Positions 52,479-61,964 of a stretch of DNA of 64,000 bases are shown here, piece by piece. A program made the translations under genes and the position numbers. The notes beneath the pieces are model-generated. The model was not told the origin of the DNA, did not search any database, and saw nothing but the letters and a program-made list of their open reading frames with translations. Within the stretch, counting starts at the first letter, position 1; the number at the start of each line of letters is the position of its first letter. The DNA is from Bacillus pinisoli (GTDB lineage Bacteria; Bacillota; Bacilli; Bacillales; SA4): assembly GCF_023036475.1 (NCBI RefSeq), contig NZ_JAJQKI010000004.1, forward strand, positions 186,001 to 250,000, read 5' to 3'.

Positions 52479-52589
52479 ATGACAAACAAAAAGGAAAACA
52501 ACGCAAATCCAACTAATAAGAATATAGAAGAAACAAAAACGGGTTATGGGAACAAAAAAATGGAAGGTCCTAATCGTCCTTCTACCTGA
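52479..52589 (+). CDS. sspM: small acid-soluble spore protein M
   Basis: Encodes 36 aa, ending in KKMEGPNRPST; B. subtilis SspM ends KKLGGPNRPST (from memory), a distinctive match. The rest is Asn/Lys/Thr-rich. AAGGAGG lies 9 nt before the ATG. It sits between yppC and yppD. Expected SigG expression. Confidence 0.88.
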   Translation: MTNKKENNANPTNKNIEETKTGYGNKKMEGPNRPST

Positions 52590-52594
52590 TAAAC

Positions 52595-52622
52595 AAAAGC
52601 AAGGGGTCACCTCCTTGCTTTT
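52595..52622 (+). terminator. terminator after sspM
   Basis: Stem AAAAGCAAGG / CCTTGCTTTT with an 8-nt loop and TATTGTTTT tail, 5 bp past the sspM stop. Confidence 0.9.
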
Positions 52623-52668
52623 ATTGTTTTCCCATTGTCTTACTTTTCACTAACCACTTACATTCCAA

Positions 52669-53655
52669 TTACTTTGTAAAAAAATTTGTAATCATGGAGT
52701 CTAAGTTAATACCCGCATGAAGTTGTTCTTGCTTCTTCTTGTACCAGTCATTAATGTGTATCTTAGTTAAAGTTCTTTTATAGTCTTTCTTCCATTTTTC
52801 AATTTGTTGATCCGTTGCCCCCCACCCAGCTCTATCCTTTCGATGATGCTGAATAACCGGGAAAGATGAACGTAAAGTCGGAGTGTCCGTCTTTTTTTCT
52901 TTAAACACAAACTGTTCATAATCATGCCTTGACCCAGTATGAGGAACTTTGTCCGAGAAATCAATAAAGTCATTTACTAGCTCTGGGTGAAATAGGATCT
53001 TTGCTAATCTCTTTCCAAGTTCAATTCGATCATCCACCTTCTTAAAATCATGAACCGAACTTCCATACAGTTCACCTTTTCTTGTTGGAAATAATACCAC
53101 ACTAAAATGGAGCCAGTCCTGCAACATAAATAACCATGTGTTAAATACTTCCTTTTGATATAAGGGACTTTCAAGAACAGGTCTTTGAATTAGATTTTGT
53201 TCATTTATAATTAAAGAAATTAATAAGTTCTCTTCATCTCCACACTCTAAAAATTCAGTCCATGCTCTACTCATAAAGGATGATATATTAAAGACCGGTA
53301 GTAAATGTGTCAAATCTTGCTTAAGACTTTTGGAAAGCTCATAAATATATAATTGAGGATACGCATCTGAGAAAATAAGCCAATTCGCGCGCTCGTAAGT
53401 TAAAAACAATCTTTTTCTTAGCTCTTTTGAAAGAATTTTAGGAAACCAATCTCCTTTTAGATCACACATATTCCAACCAGCATTCCTTGAAACCATACTA
53501 GCTAAAAAAGCCCATTTTACTTCCGGATTACGTTTAAAATATTGAGCATAGGTATTTGTCCTCGTAATATTATCTTTGTTCTGGAGGTTCACAAACGCCT
53601 TAATGTGACCAGCAATTTGTTTTTCTTCATTTGATATATGAATGGTCCTCACCAT
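52669..53655 (-). CDS. yppC: YppC family protein (DUF2515)
   Basis: Encodes 328 aa, largely helical: IAGHIKAFVNLQNKDNITRT, then RNPEVKWAFLASMVSRNAGW and NMCDLKGDWFPKILS, the DUF2515 signature. A conserved W/N-rich region and SRNAGWNM hint at an enzyme, but no known catalytic set is seen. AGAGGTGA lies before the ATG. Divergent from recU, as in B. subtilis. Confidence 0.88.
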   Translation of the reverse strand: MVRTIHISNEEKQIAGHIKAFVNLQNKDNITRTNTYAQYFKRNPEVKWAFLASMVSRNAGWNMCDLKGDWFPKILSKELRKRLFLTYERANWLIFSDAYPQLYIYELSKSLKQDLTHLLPVFNISSFMSRAWTEFLECGDEENLLISLIINEQNLIQRPVLESPLYQKEVFNTWLFMLQDWLHFSVVLFPTRKGELYGSSVHDFKKVDDRIELGKRLAKILFHPELVNDFIDFSDKVPHTGSRHDYEQFVFKEKKTDTPTLRSSFPVIQHHRKDRAGWGATDQQIEKWKKDYKRTLTKIHINDWYKKKQEQLHAGINLDSMITNFFTK

Positions 53656-53855
53656 ACCTTTTCACCTCTTCTCCTTATCCTCCCACCAATTGTGTGAATT
53701 ATATCAATATGTAATTTCACAACCTTTTTTATTCATTTTTTGGTATGATACTTAGTAGGCTTGCGAGGTACATACAAATAGAGTTTTTGTTCTTGAAACT
53801 TCTTTCTTTGTCCATACGTCTATAAGATGTACCCTCGTGCTTGGAGGAGATAATT

Positions 53856-54461
53856 ATGTCAATTCGATATCCGAACGGAAAGGTTTATCAAACAAGTAAG
53901 ATAGCGAAAAAAAGTCAGGCAGAAAAGAAATTTTCATTTAGTAATCGTGGAATGACCCTCGAAGAAGATCTGAATGATACGAATACTTATTATCTAGAAA
54001 GACAAATTGCGGTTATTCATAAAAAGCCGACACCGGTGCAAATTGTTCAAGTTGATTACCCAAGTAGAAGTGCTGCAGTCATTAAAGAAGCCTATTTTAA
54101 ACAAGCCTCTACTACTGACTATAATGGAATTTTTAAAGGAAGGTATATTGATTTTGAAGCAAAGGAAACTAAGAACAGTACCTCCTTTCCACTTCAAAAT
54201 TTCCATCAGCATCAAATTGATCACATGAAGCAGGTTTTGGACCAGGGTGGTATTTGCTTTGTCATTTTACGATTTAGTTCAACAGATGAGATTTTTCTAC
54301 TTGAAGCCTCATATTTATTAAACTTTTGGTCGCGCCAAATGAATGGTGGCCGTAAATCAATGACAAAGGCAGAAATTGAAGAAAAAGGCTACAAAATTCC
54401 GATTGGGTATCAACCTCGTATCCACTATATTGCTGTTTTGGAACAGCTGTATTTTAATTAA
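53856..54461 (+). CDS. recU: Holliday junction resolvase RecU
   Basis: Encodes 201 aa. [20 protein letters not shown] near 29-48, [13 protein letters not shown] (here [20 protein letters not shown] near 92-110) with the Asp-Glu-x-Lys nuclease core and [12 protein letters not shown] match RecU. It cleaves four-way junctions in recombinational repair and chromosome segregation. GGAGG lies before the ATG at 53856; the longer frame adds five codons without a site. Co-transcribed with ponA 36 bp downstream. Confidence 0.95.
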   Translation: MSIRYPNGKVYQTSKIAKKSQAEKKFSFSNRGMTLEEDLNDTNTYYLERQIAVIHKKPTPVQIVQVDYPSRSAAVIKEAYFKQASTTDYNGIFKGRYIDFEAKETKNSTSFPLQNFHQHQIDHMKQVLDQGGICFVILRFSSTDEIFLLEASYLLNFWSRQMNGGRKSMTKAEIEEKGYKIPIGYQPRIHYIAVLEQLYFN

Positions 54462-54497
54462 TTTTTGTAGTTTTACGTTGAAAGGCAGGAAACTAGC

Positions 54498-57014
54498 ATG
54501 GCACAAAACAAATCGAGAGCAGAATTGAAACAAGCAAAAAAGAATTCAAAGAAAAAGAATCATTCTGCTGGCTCATTATTAAAAAAGGTTATTATTGCTT
54601 TTTTTATACTCGGTATCATTGGTATACTTGCGGGAGGAATTACATTCTTTGCTCTAGTTAAAGATGCACCTCCGATTGACGAAGCATTATTAACAGACGC
54701 AGTATCTTCTAAATTATTAGATAAAGACGGAAATAAATTTGCTGAGATAGGTATTGAAAAGCGAACACATGTCAACTACAACGAAATTCCTAAACTCATG
54801 GAGAATGCCATTTTAGCTGTTGAGGACATTCGTTTTTATGATCATAATGGCGTTGACTTAAGACGTCTAGTAGGGGCAGTCATTGCAAACTTTCAAGAGG
54901 GGTTCGGCGCTGAAGGTGCGAGTACATTAACTCAACAGGTAGTAAAGCTATCCTTTTTAACTCCTGACAAAACCATTGAACGTAAGGTTCAAGAACAATG
55001 GCTTGCGATAAGGTTAGAACAAAAGTATTCGAAAGAACAAATCTTTGAAATGTATGCAAATAAGATTTATTTATCTAGTATCCCATCTTATGGTCAAGTT
55101 TATGGAGTTGCATCTGCTGCGGAAGCATACTATGGAAAAAAGCTTCAAGACTTAGAGATACATGAGGCGGCAATGATTGCAGGAATGCCGCAAAGTCCTA
55201 ATAACTATAATCCTTTTGAACATCCAGAAGCTGCTCAGAAGCGTCGTAATATTGTCTTAACACTTATGGCGAAACATGGCTTTATTACGGAAGCAGAAGC
55301 AGAAGAAGCAAAAGCAATCCCAGTCCAAAGTACCCTCGTTCAGGGGCAAAAAGACCCACAACCATATGATGCCTTTATTGATCAGGTCTTAAAAGAACTT
55401 GCTGAATTAGGAGACATTGATGTTTCATCAGCTGGGTTAGAAATTCACACGACGCTAGATCCAGCAGCACAAACATATGTGGAACAAGCGTTAAATACAA
55501 ATGATATAATTGAATATCCAAATGAAGAGTTTCAAGCAGGTATTGCGTTAATAAATACACAAACTGGAGAAATTCAAGCGATTGGTGGAGGTAGAAACTC
55601 CAATGTTTCTCGAGGGTTTAATTATGCCACTGCCATTGATCGTCAACCTGGCTCAACGATTAAACCAATTATTGACTATGGACCTGCTATTGAATATCTT
55701 CAATGGTCAACCTATCAACAAATTGTAGATGAACCTTATACCTATTCTGACGGATCATCTATTAAAAACTATGATGGGAAACATAAAGGCCAGATGTCAA
55801 TTCGCCAAGCTTTAGCAGATTCAAGAAACATCCCGGCTTTAAAAACATTCCAAGAGGTTGGCGCTGACCGTGCAGGTGAATTTGCCTCTACACTTGGCAT
55901 TCGTGTTGGAGATGTTTTCGAGTCCCATTCCATTGGTGGCTTTAATGGTACTTCCCCTCTCGAGTTAGCTGGAGCATTCAGTGCATTCGGTAATAAAGGT
56001 ATCTATAATAAGCCACATGCTGTTACAAAGGTTGTTTTCATGGATGGAACAGAGACTGACCTAAAGCCAAAATCAGTGACAGCTATGAAAGAGTCCACTG
56101 CATTTATGGTTACCGATATGATGAGATCAGTAGTGACAGAAGGCACAGGTACAAGTGCTAACATTTCTGGATTACCAGTTGTAGGTAAAACTGGTACCAC
56201 TAACTTCCCATCTGATGTAAAGAAGAAATATGATATTAAAAGCGGTGGGGTAAACGATATATGGTTTGCCGGCTATACTCCTTTATATACAGCCGCTGTT
56301 TGGACTGGATATGATACACCTGAAAAAGGATATATACTAAGCAGTAATGAAAAAGCAATCGCTAAGCAATTGTTTAAAGCAGTCGTATCCAAAGTATCTG
56401 AAGGGAAAGAAACAGGTGATTTTGTTAAACCGAATAGTGTCGTTCAGGTTGCTGTTGAAAAAGGTACGAATCCTCCAAAGCTACCAAGTGAATATACGCC
56501 TGATGATCAAATCGTGAAGGAATACTTTATTAAAGGAACAGAACCGACCGAGATTTCTGAACAGTATAGAAAGATAGATGCACCAACAGAACCATCTATT
56601 GCGTATAGTCCTGAGACTGATGAAATTACTTTAAGATGGAATTACCCGGCTGAACGAAGAGAAGGTATTGTGTTCGAAGTTGAATACTCCGTAGACGAAG
56701 GACCTTTTGAATTATTAGAAACCGTTCAAGAACTTGGACTCATTGTTCAAAAACCAATTCCTCAAGCAATATATCACTTTAGAATAACGGCATATAGACA
56801 GGATGATCCTGAAAATAGAAGTGATTCTATTGAAGTTGTCATTGAAATTCCTGCATCGTTAGAGGATGAATTAGACCTCATTCCAGATGAAGATGATGAG
56901 GAAACTGAGGGAGAAAACGAGGAAAATGAGAGTGGAAATGGCCAAGGTAATGGTAATACAGGTGGCAACGGTAATTCAGGCAATGGAAACGGTAATAATA
57001 ACAATGACGACTAA
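54498..57014 (+). CDS. ponA: class A penicillin-binding protein 1A/1B
   Basis: Encodes 838 aa. N-terminal anchor at 29-53; glycosyltransferase domain with Glu109 in AILAVEDIRFYDHNG and TLTQQ at 143-147; transpeptidase with nucleophile Ser386 in STIK, SRN at 442-444 and KTG at 564-566. A fibronectin-III-like domain lies at about 675-770, then an acidic stretch and a Gly/Asn-rich tail (GNGQGNGNTGGNGNSGNGNG). Builds and crosslinks peptidoglycan; the family partner GpsB is also in this window. Confidence 0.95.
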   Translation: MAQNKSRAELKQAKKNSKKKNHSAGSLLKKVIIAFFILGIIGILAGGITFFALVKDAPPIDEALLTDAVSSKLLDKDGNKFAEIGIEKRTHVNYNEIPKLMENAILAVEDIRFYDHNGVDLRRLVGAVIANFQEGFGAEGASTLTQQVVKLSFLTPDKTIERKVQEQWLAIRLEQKYSKEQIFEMYANKIYLSSIPSYGQVYGVASAAEAYYGKKLQDLEIHEAAMIAGMPQSPNNYNPFEHPEAAQKRRNIVLTLMAKHGFITEAEAEEAKAIPVQSTLVQGQKDPQPYDAFIDQVLKELAELGDIDVSSAGLEIHTTLDPAAQTYVEQALNTNDIIEYPNEEFQAGIALINTQTGEIQAIGGGRNSNVSRGFNYATAIDRQPGSTIKPIIDYGPAIEYLQWSTYQQIVDEPYTYSDGSSIKNYDGKHKGQMSIRQALADSRNIPALKTFQEVGADRAGEFASTLGIRVGDVFESHSIGGFNGTSPLELAGAFSAFGNKGIYNKPHAVTKVVFMDGTETDLKPKSVTAMKESTAFMVTDMMRSVVTEGTGTSANISGLPVVGKTGTTNFPSDVKKKYDIKSGGVNDIWFAGYTPLYTAAVWTGYDTPEKGYILSSNEKAIAKQLFKAVVSKVSEGKETGDFVKPNSVVQVAVEKGTNPPKLPSEYTPDDQIVKEYFIKGTEPTEISEQYRKIDAPTEPSIAYSPETDEITLRWNYPAERREGIVFEVEYSVDEGPFELLETVQELGLIVQKPIPQAIYHFRITAYRQDDPENRSDSIEVVIEIPASLEDELDLIPDEDDEETEGENEENESGNGQGNGNTGGNGNSGNGNGNNNNDD

Positions 57015-57033
57015 ACAACTTATAAGATAAATG

Positions 57034-57069
57034 AAAAACAGCCTAAGATTAGGATCTTGGGCTGTTTTT
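57034..57069. terminator. shared terminator between ponA and ypoC
   Basis: Stem AAAAACAGCC-AAGAT with ATCTT-GGCTGTTTTT and a 4-nt loop; T-runs on both sides. It overlaps the ypoC stop. Confidence 0.9.
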
Positions 57070-57594
57070 CTCTTTTAATATAGAAAGGTAATATTGTTTC
57101 GTTAATTCCTCAAAAAGCTCCGATAACTGAATAAAAGAATGGTAATGATCGGGTGCCCCCAATATGTACTCCAATCGTTCAATACAGTTAACAGTCTGGT
57201 AAGGTAATCGTTGCAACTCTATTTTCCAATCAATTAGAGAATGCACCGGCTGTTTATTAGTCCAATGGATTGCCATGATAAAGAAGGCAATCGCCTTTAT
57301 CATGAATGGCTTTGCTTCCCTTCGCTTTCTGTTTGCAAACCACTCTTTTAAAAGAGGCTTGTATTTCTCCCATGCATCTAATAGAAGTGGTACAGACCTT
57401 TTTTTATCTTCCCAGGGCATGTATGCTTCTATCCCTTGTATGTTAAGTAAATCAAATAAAAAAAGATAACTATGTTCTAAAATATGAAATGATTGAAGCT
57501 CACCTAAATTTTCAATAACAATTTGGCTCTTCTCTTTAAAGAAAAGAGGATGGAGAAAAGCTTTTGGAACGTTAACGTACAGTTGCTCCCTCAC
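57049..57594 (-). CDS. ypoC: YpoC family protein
   Basis: Encodes 181 aa: REQLYVNVPKAFLHPLFFKE at the start and a helical body with WEDKKRSVPLLLDAWEKYKP, typical of YpoC (unknown function). Start: GTG at 57594, with AAGGGTGG about 8 nt upstream; a GTG at 57606 opens the longest frame. It overlaps the 3' end of nth in a different frame by over 20 nt, as in the B. subtilis dnaD-nth-ypoC operon. Confidence 0.8.
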   Translation of the reverse strand: MREQLYVNVPKAFLHPLFFKEKSQIVIENLGELQSFHILEHSYLFLFDLLNIQGIEAYMPWEDKKRSVPLLLDAWEKYKPLLKEWFANRKRREAKPFMIKAIAFFIMAIHWTNKQPVHSLIDWKIELQRLPYQTVNCIERLEYILGAPDHYHSFIQLSELFEELTKQYYLSILKEKNSPRS

Positions 57595-58246
57595 TCTTCC
57601 TACCACCCTTCATTCGCTTTTGACCTTCTCTGCATACATCCAATAAAGGACATACCTCACACTGAGGATTCTGGGCCTTGCAATGATAACGACCAAAAAA
57701 GATCATTCGATGGTGTGTCACCGACCATTCTTCTTCTGGCACCTTTTTCATTAATGTTTTTTCAACCTCTAATACGGAGTCCTTCCAGCGGCAGATCGCG
57801 AGTCTCTTACTAACACGCTCCACATGTGTGTCTACGGCAATAGCAGGTATATCATATGCTACCGATACCACAACGTTAGCTGTTTTTCTACCTACACCAG
57901 GAAGCTTGGTCAGTTCATCACGGTCTTTTGGTACAATGCCACCATAGTCATCAATCAGCATTTGGCTTAGCTTTCTAATGTTTTTCGCCTTATTACGGAA
58001 AAGCCCAATAGACCTAATATCATGCTGTAACTCCTCTTCCGACACTGCTAAATAATCTTCTGGCGTTTTATATTTTTGAAACAAATCCTTCGTTACCTTA
58101 TTAACAAGCGCATCTGTGCACTGAGCTGATAAGCTAACAGCAACAACGAGTTCAAATGGATTAGAGTGATTCAGTTCACAGTGTGCATCCGGAAACATCT
58201 CACCCATTGTGTCTAAGCAAAAACGTATTTGCTGTTTATTAAGCAT
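57572..58246 (-). CDS. nth: endonuclease III
   Basis: Encodes 224 aa. The HhH-GPD glycosylase with catalytic Lys121 in LPGVGRKTANVV and Asp139 in VDTHVERVSKRL, plus the 4Fe-4S ligands C189-x6-C196-x2-C199-x5-C205. Removes oxidised pyrimidines and nicks the backbone (AP lyase). AGGGTGA lies before the ATG. It starts 13 bp after dnaD. Confidence 0.96.
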   Translation of the reverse strand: MLNKQQIRFCLDTMGEMFPDAHCELNHSNPFELVVAVSLSAQCTDALVNKVTKDLFQKYKTPEDYLAVSEEELQHDIRSIGLFRNKAKNIRKLSQMLIDDYGGIVPKDRDELTKLPGVGRKTANVVVSVAYDIPAIAVDTHVERVSKRLAICRWKDSVLEVEKTLMKKVPEEEWSVTHHRMIFFGRYHCKAQNPQCEVCPLLDVCREGQKRMKGGRKSEGATVR

Positions 58247-58259
58247 AGTTACTCACCCT

Positions 58260-58952
58260 TTATTCTTGTTCTAGCCAATGAAAAGAACCTGTTTTCGCCT
58301 GATTTTGACGAATTTTAGACTGCTGGTGCTGTCTTACTCTTTGTCCATATTCATTCGCCTTCTCTACAGATGTGACACCATTTCGTTTCCATTCAAATAG
58401 GATTCGATCTATATAGCGAAAATTCATTTTACCTGATAATACAGCTTCACGTAAGGCTGCCTTTATTAATAATGGATCATGGTTTTCTTGATCTAACCAT
58501 ATTGACAATGTCTCGATTTCAATTGGCGATAATGGTCGACCAAATTCACTTTCAAAAAGACTATATAATCTAGACTCCAAGCTTCTTCTATTCTGCTTGT
58601 CTTCTTCTTTTGAATCCTGCAGAAATAAAATGAGCATTTTTTCCCAAAGTGGTTGTAGCGAATATCGTTCCCCTCTTACACTACCATTGTCACTCTCTTC
58701 TATCTTTAAGAAACCTTTTTGTAAAAGCTTTCGTAAAGTGTCCGTACATTGATTAACAGGTAATGTCATTCGGCTGGCGATCTCGTTAGGAGTAGGAAAG
58801 TTGTTCCCTTTTTCTATATAGGAATGAACATGAATAATTAACATAAATTCAATTTCATTTAGACCAAGTGTTACGTAATTATTAAGTAAGAGTCTAGGTA
58901 TTGAAAGACTTCCCTGCTCAAACCATTCAATCATCTTTTCCTTTTTCAACAT
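58260..58952 (-). CDS. dnaD: DNA replication initiation protein DnaD
   Basis: Encodes 230 aa. N-terminal winged-helix DDBH1 domain (LLLNNYVTLGLNEIEFMLII) and C-terminal DDBH2 domain with the YxxxIxxxW motif as YIDRILFEWKRNGV near 200. In B. subtilis it helps load the helicase with DnaB and DnaI. AGGGG lies before the ATG at 58952; the frame upstream to 58973 has no site. First gene of dnaD-nth-ypoC. Confidence 0.95.
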   Translation of the reverse strand: MLKKEKMIEWFEQGSLSIPRLLLNNYVTLGLNEIEFMLIIHVHSYIEKGNNFPTPNEIASRMTLPVNQCTDTLRKLLQKGFLKIEESDNGSVRGERYSLQPLWEKMLILFLQDSKEEDKQNRRSLESRLYSLFESEFGRPLSPIEIETLSIWLDQENHDPLLIKAALREAVLSGKMNFRYIDRILFEWKRNGVTSVEKANEYGQRVRQHQQSKIRQNQAKTGSFHWLEQE

Positions 58953-59053
58953 TACCACCCCTACTTCATCCATTCAGATTTAAGTATATCATGAATTTCT
59001 CTCTTGGTTTGATAGTAAAACTTGGCTCCCTTGTATGTTCACTCTAAATAATA

Positions 59054-59235
59054 GGCTCTGTTAAACTTCAGTGTTGATTTTCGTTTCGGGACACTCGCTT
59101 TCCGCGGGCGGGTTCGGGAGCCTCCTCGGCGCTTCCCGCCTGTGGGGTCTCCCTTACCACGCTCTCCCGCAGGAGTCTCGCATCCCTTCACTTCAATCAA
59201 CAGTGCAAAAATCAACAATATCCTTTAACACAGCT
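59054..59235. mobile_element. GC-rich MITE-like element (182 bp) with perfect 8-bp target duplication
   Basis: Fills the 333-bp gap 58953-59285. Ends: GGCTCTGTTAAACTTCAGTG-TTGATTTT and, reversed, AGCTGTGTTAAAGGATATTG-TTGATTTT. Flanked by AAATAATA at 59046-59053 and 59236-59243. The interior is much richer in GC than the window (CGGGACACTCGCTTTCCGCG, GGGAGCCTCCTCGGCGCTTC, CTCCCGCAGGAGTCTCGC) and has several short dyads. No ORF. I recall near-identical interiors scattered in Bacillaceae genomes (unverified). Confidence 0.85.
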
Positions 59236-59255
59236 AAATAATAAAAGCTAGAAAA

Positions 59256-59274
59256 AGAGCCCTAAAAGGGCTCT
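59256..59274 (-). terminator. terminator after asnS
   Basis: Seven-bp stem AGAGCCC / GGGCTCT with a 5-nt loop and TTTTTCTAGC on the minus strand, 12 bp past the asnS stop. Confidence 0.9.
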
Positions 59275-59285
59275 CAAGAAAATTA

Positions 59286-60578
59286 TTATGGATATAAACG
59301 GTTTAAAAGTCTTGGGAACGGAATTGTTTCACGTACATGGTCAGCACCACTAATCCAAGCAACTGTTCTCTCTAAACCAAGTCCAAAACCAGAATGAGGA
59401 ACAGAACCATACTGACGAAGCTCAAGGTACCACTTATACGCACCTTCCATTAGTCCGTGTTCTTCTAAACGCTGTTTTAAGATTTCGTGGTCATGAAGTC
59501 TTTCCGAACCACCAATGATTTCTCCATACCCTTCTGGTGCAATTAAATCTGCACATAGTACAACATCTTCACGAGTTGGGTGTGGTTGCATATAGAAAGG
59601 CTTTAAAGATGTTGGATAATGAGTAATGAAAACTGGCTTATCATAACTTTCGGCAATAGCCGTTTCATGTGGAGCCCCAAAGTCATCTCCCCACTCAATA
59701 TCAGTAAAGCCTTTTTCCTTTAAGAACTCAATTGCATCATCATACGTAATTCTAGGGAAAGGAGCTTTAATGTTCTCAAGCTTAGTCACATCTCGTTCTA
59801 ATACTCCAAGCTCTAGCTTACAGTTTTGTAGGACGGATTGAACGATGTAAGAAACATAATCCTCTTGAACTTTGAGGTTATCTTCAAACTCATAGAATGC
59901 CATCTCGGGTTCAATCATCCAAAACTCAATTAAGTGACGGCGAGTTTTAGACTTCTCTGCTCTGAATGTTGGTCCAAACGAGAAAACTTTCCCTAACGCC
60001 ATTGCAGCAGCTTCCATATAGAGCTGCCCACTTTGGGAAAGGTAAGCATCCTCATCAAAATATTTAGTATGGAATAATTCAGTAGTCCCTTCTGGCGCAC
60101 TTCCAGTTAGGATTGGTGGATCTACTTTAACAAACCCATTGTTATTAAAGAATTCATAAGTAGCACGTATTACTTCATTTCTTATCTTCATGATGGCATG
60201 TTGTTTCTTTGAACGTAACCATAAATGGCGGTGGTCCATTAGGAATTCAACACCATGCTCCTTAGGCGTAATAGGATAGTCAACTGACTCATGAATGACT
60301 TCAATATTTTGAACACCTAACTCAAAACCAAATGGAGAACGCTCATCCACTCTAACTTCTCCTGTTACATAAATAGAGCTTTCCTGTGTTACTGACTTTG
60401 CAGCATCAAACACACTCTCTTCCACTTCACTCTTCACTACTACTCCTTGCATAAAGCCAGTACCGTCTCGCAGTTGTAAAAAGGCGATTTTTCCACTTGA
60501 ACGTTTATTAGAAATCCATGCTCCAATTGTTACTACTTGTCCTACATGTTTTCCTACTTCTGCTATTGTTGTTTTCAC
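59286..60578 (-). CDS. asnS: asparaginyl-tRNA synthetase
   Basis: Encodes 430 aa. OB-fold anticodon domain (1-110, [20 protein letters not shown]) and class II core: motif 2 [20 protein letters not shown] near 202-221 and motif 3 [15 protein letters not shown] near 399-413. Start is GTG with AGGAGG 8 nt upstream. Charges tRNA-Asn. Between aspB and dnaD as in B. subtilis. A Glu/Asp-type active site consistent with AsnS is inferred from overall similarity. Confidence 0.95.
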   Translation of the reverse strand: MKTTIAEVGKHVGQVVTIGAWISNKRSSGKIAFLQLRDGTGFMQGVVVKSEVEESVFDAAKSVTQESSIYVTGEVRVDERSPFGFELGVQNIEVIHESVDYPITPKEHGVEFLMDHRHLWLRSKKQHAIMKIRNEVIRATYEFFNNNGFVKVDPPILTGSAPEGTTELFHTKYFDEDAYLSQSGQLYMEAAAMALGKVFSFGPTFRAEKSKTRRHLIEFWMIEPEMAFYEFEDNLKVQEDYVSYIVQSVLQNCKLELGVLERDVTKLENIKAPFPRITYDDAIEFLKEKGFTDIEWGDDFGAPHETAIAESYDKPVFITHYPTSLKPFYMQPHPTREDVVLCADLIAPEGYGEIIGGSERLHDHEILKQRLEEHGLMEGAYKWYLELRQYGSVPHSGFGLGLERTVAWISGADHVRETIPFPRLLNRLYP

Positions 60579-60672
60579 TAAAATTTCCTCCTAAAGCTAA
60601 ATACCATAAATATGTATAACCTATATTATATATGATGATGAATCAGATACACAACCGCATGTGTTTTTGAAA

Positions 60673-60737
60673 GGCTACTTTCTAGATGAAATGTAAAAGA
60701 CATTATACTTGAAAGCAAAATATATGCTAAAAGAGCC
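60673..60737. mobile_element. MITE-like element, partial copy D (65 bp)
   Basis: Shares CTAGATGAAATGTAAAAGAC with the inner block of copy C and ends ATGCTAAAAGAGCC like the family right end; the left third is missing and the outer end reads GGCTAC. Flanked by TTTTGAAA (60665-60672) and TATTGAAA (60738-60745), a one-mismatch 8-bp duplication. It lies between asnS and aspB. Confidence 0.65.
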
Positions 60738-60750
60738 TATTGAAAAGGAA

Positions 60751-60770
60751 AAGGGCTAAATTTAGCCCTT
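60751..60770 (-). terminator. terminator after aspB
   Basis: Perfect 20-bp palindrome AAGGGCTAAATTTAGCCCTT overlapping the aspB stop, with TTCCTTTTC on the minus strand. Confidence 0.7.
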
Positions 60771-61949
60771 AACCTTTTCTGTCATAAAGCTATGCATCCG
60801 ATCAACTGCTTTTTCTAGATGTTCTAATGATGTGGCATAAGAGAGTCTGATATTATCAGGTGATCCAAATCCAGACCCCGGAACAACTGCTACTTTTTTG
60901 TCCTCTAGCAGTCCCGCTACCCACTCATCTACAGAAGCATAACCACTTAACTCTGCAGCCTTTGAAGCATTAGGGAATAAATAAAATGCACCTTGAGGCT
61001 TAATACAAGTAAAGCCTGGAATTTGAACCAATTTATCATAAATAATGTTTAGTCTCTCTTCGAAAGCTATTCGCATGGTTTCTACTGCTTCCTGTGGACC
61101 CTGATAGGCAGCAATGGTCGCGTATTGTGCAATAGAAGTAGGGTTTGATGTGCTATGACTCGCTAGGTTCGTCATTGCATTGATAATTTCTTTATTACCT
61201 GCAGCATACCCTATTCTCCAACCTGTCATGGAATGTGATTTTGAAACACCATTGATGATAATGGTTTGTTCTTTTAATTCAGGAGTTAATTCTGCAATAG
61301 AAACATGGCGATTGTCACCATACACTAGCTTCTCATAAATTTCATCTGAGATAATGAGAATATTATGTTCCAGGCAAACATCACCAATTTTTTTGAGTTC
61401 TTCGGCAGAATAAATCATTCCTGTTGGGTTACTAGGTGAATTAATAATAATCGCCTTTGTACGCGTTGTAACAGCTTCCTTAATTTGTTCTGGAGTAATC
61501 TTATATGAATTGGCTTCTAATCCATCAATATATACTGGTGTACCTTCTGCAAGCTTTACTTGTTCAGGATAACTAACCCAGTATGGAGTTGGGATGATGA
61601 CCTCATCACCTGGATTAAGAATAACTTGAAACAGTGTATATAGAGCATGTTTTGCACCAGAACACACAATAATTTCCGACGGTAGATAAGTTAAGTTTTG
61701 ATCTTTTTCAAACTTGTTGATAATTTGTTGCTTTAATGTTGCTAATCCACCAGTTGGAGTGTATTTAGTATGTCCTTCGTTCATAGCTTCAACGGCAGCT
61801 TGTATGATATGTTCAGGTGTATTAAAATCCGGCTCACCCGCTCCTAATCCAATTACATCATGGCCTTGTGCTTTTAGCTCTTGTGCCTTTGCAGTAATGG
61901 CTAACGTAGAAGAAGGCGTAAGTGCTGCTACTCTCTTTGCTAATTCCAT
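60762..61949 (-). CDS. aspB: aspartate aminotransferase (PLP, class I/II)
   Basis: Encodes 395 aa. PLP Lys237 in GVSKSHSMTGWRIGY, NPTG at 174-177, and Tyr/Arg residues of the class I aminotransferase fold; GAGEPDFNTP at 37-46 is the N-terminal substrate loop. Converts oxaloacetate and glutamate to aspartate. AAGGAGG precedes the ATG. aspB lies between ypmB and asnS as in B. subtilis, an arrangement linking Asp supply to Asn-tRNA charging. Confidence 0.95.
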   Translation of the reverse strand: MELAKRVAALTPSSTLAITAKAQELKAQGHDVIGLGAGEPDFNTPEHIIQAAVEAMNEGHTKYTPTGGLATLKQQIINKFEKDQNLTYLPSEIIVCSGAKHALYTLFQVILNPGDEVIIPTPYWVSYPEQVKLAEGTPVYIDGLEANSYKITPEQIKEAVTTRTKAIIINSPSNPTGMIYSAEELKKIGDVCLEHNILIISDEIYEKLVYGDNRHVSIAELTPELKEQTIIINGVSKSHSMTGWRIGYAAGNKEIINAMTNLASHSTSNPTSIAQYATIAAYQGPQEAVETMRIAFEERLNIIYDKLVQIPGFTCIKPQGAFYLFPNASKAAELSGYASVDEWVAGLLEDKKVAVVPGSGFGSPDNIRLSYATSLEHLEKAVDRMHSFMTEKVKG

Positions 61950-61964
61950 CTCGAATGTTCCTCC

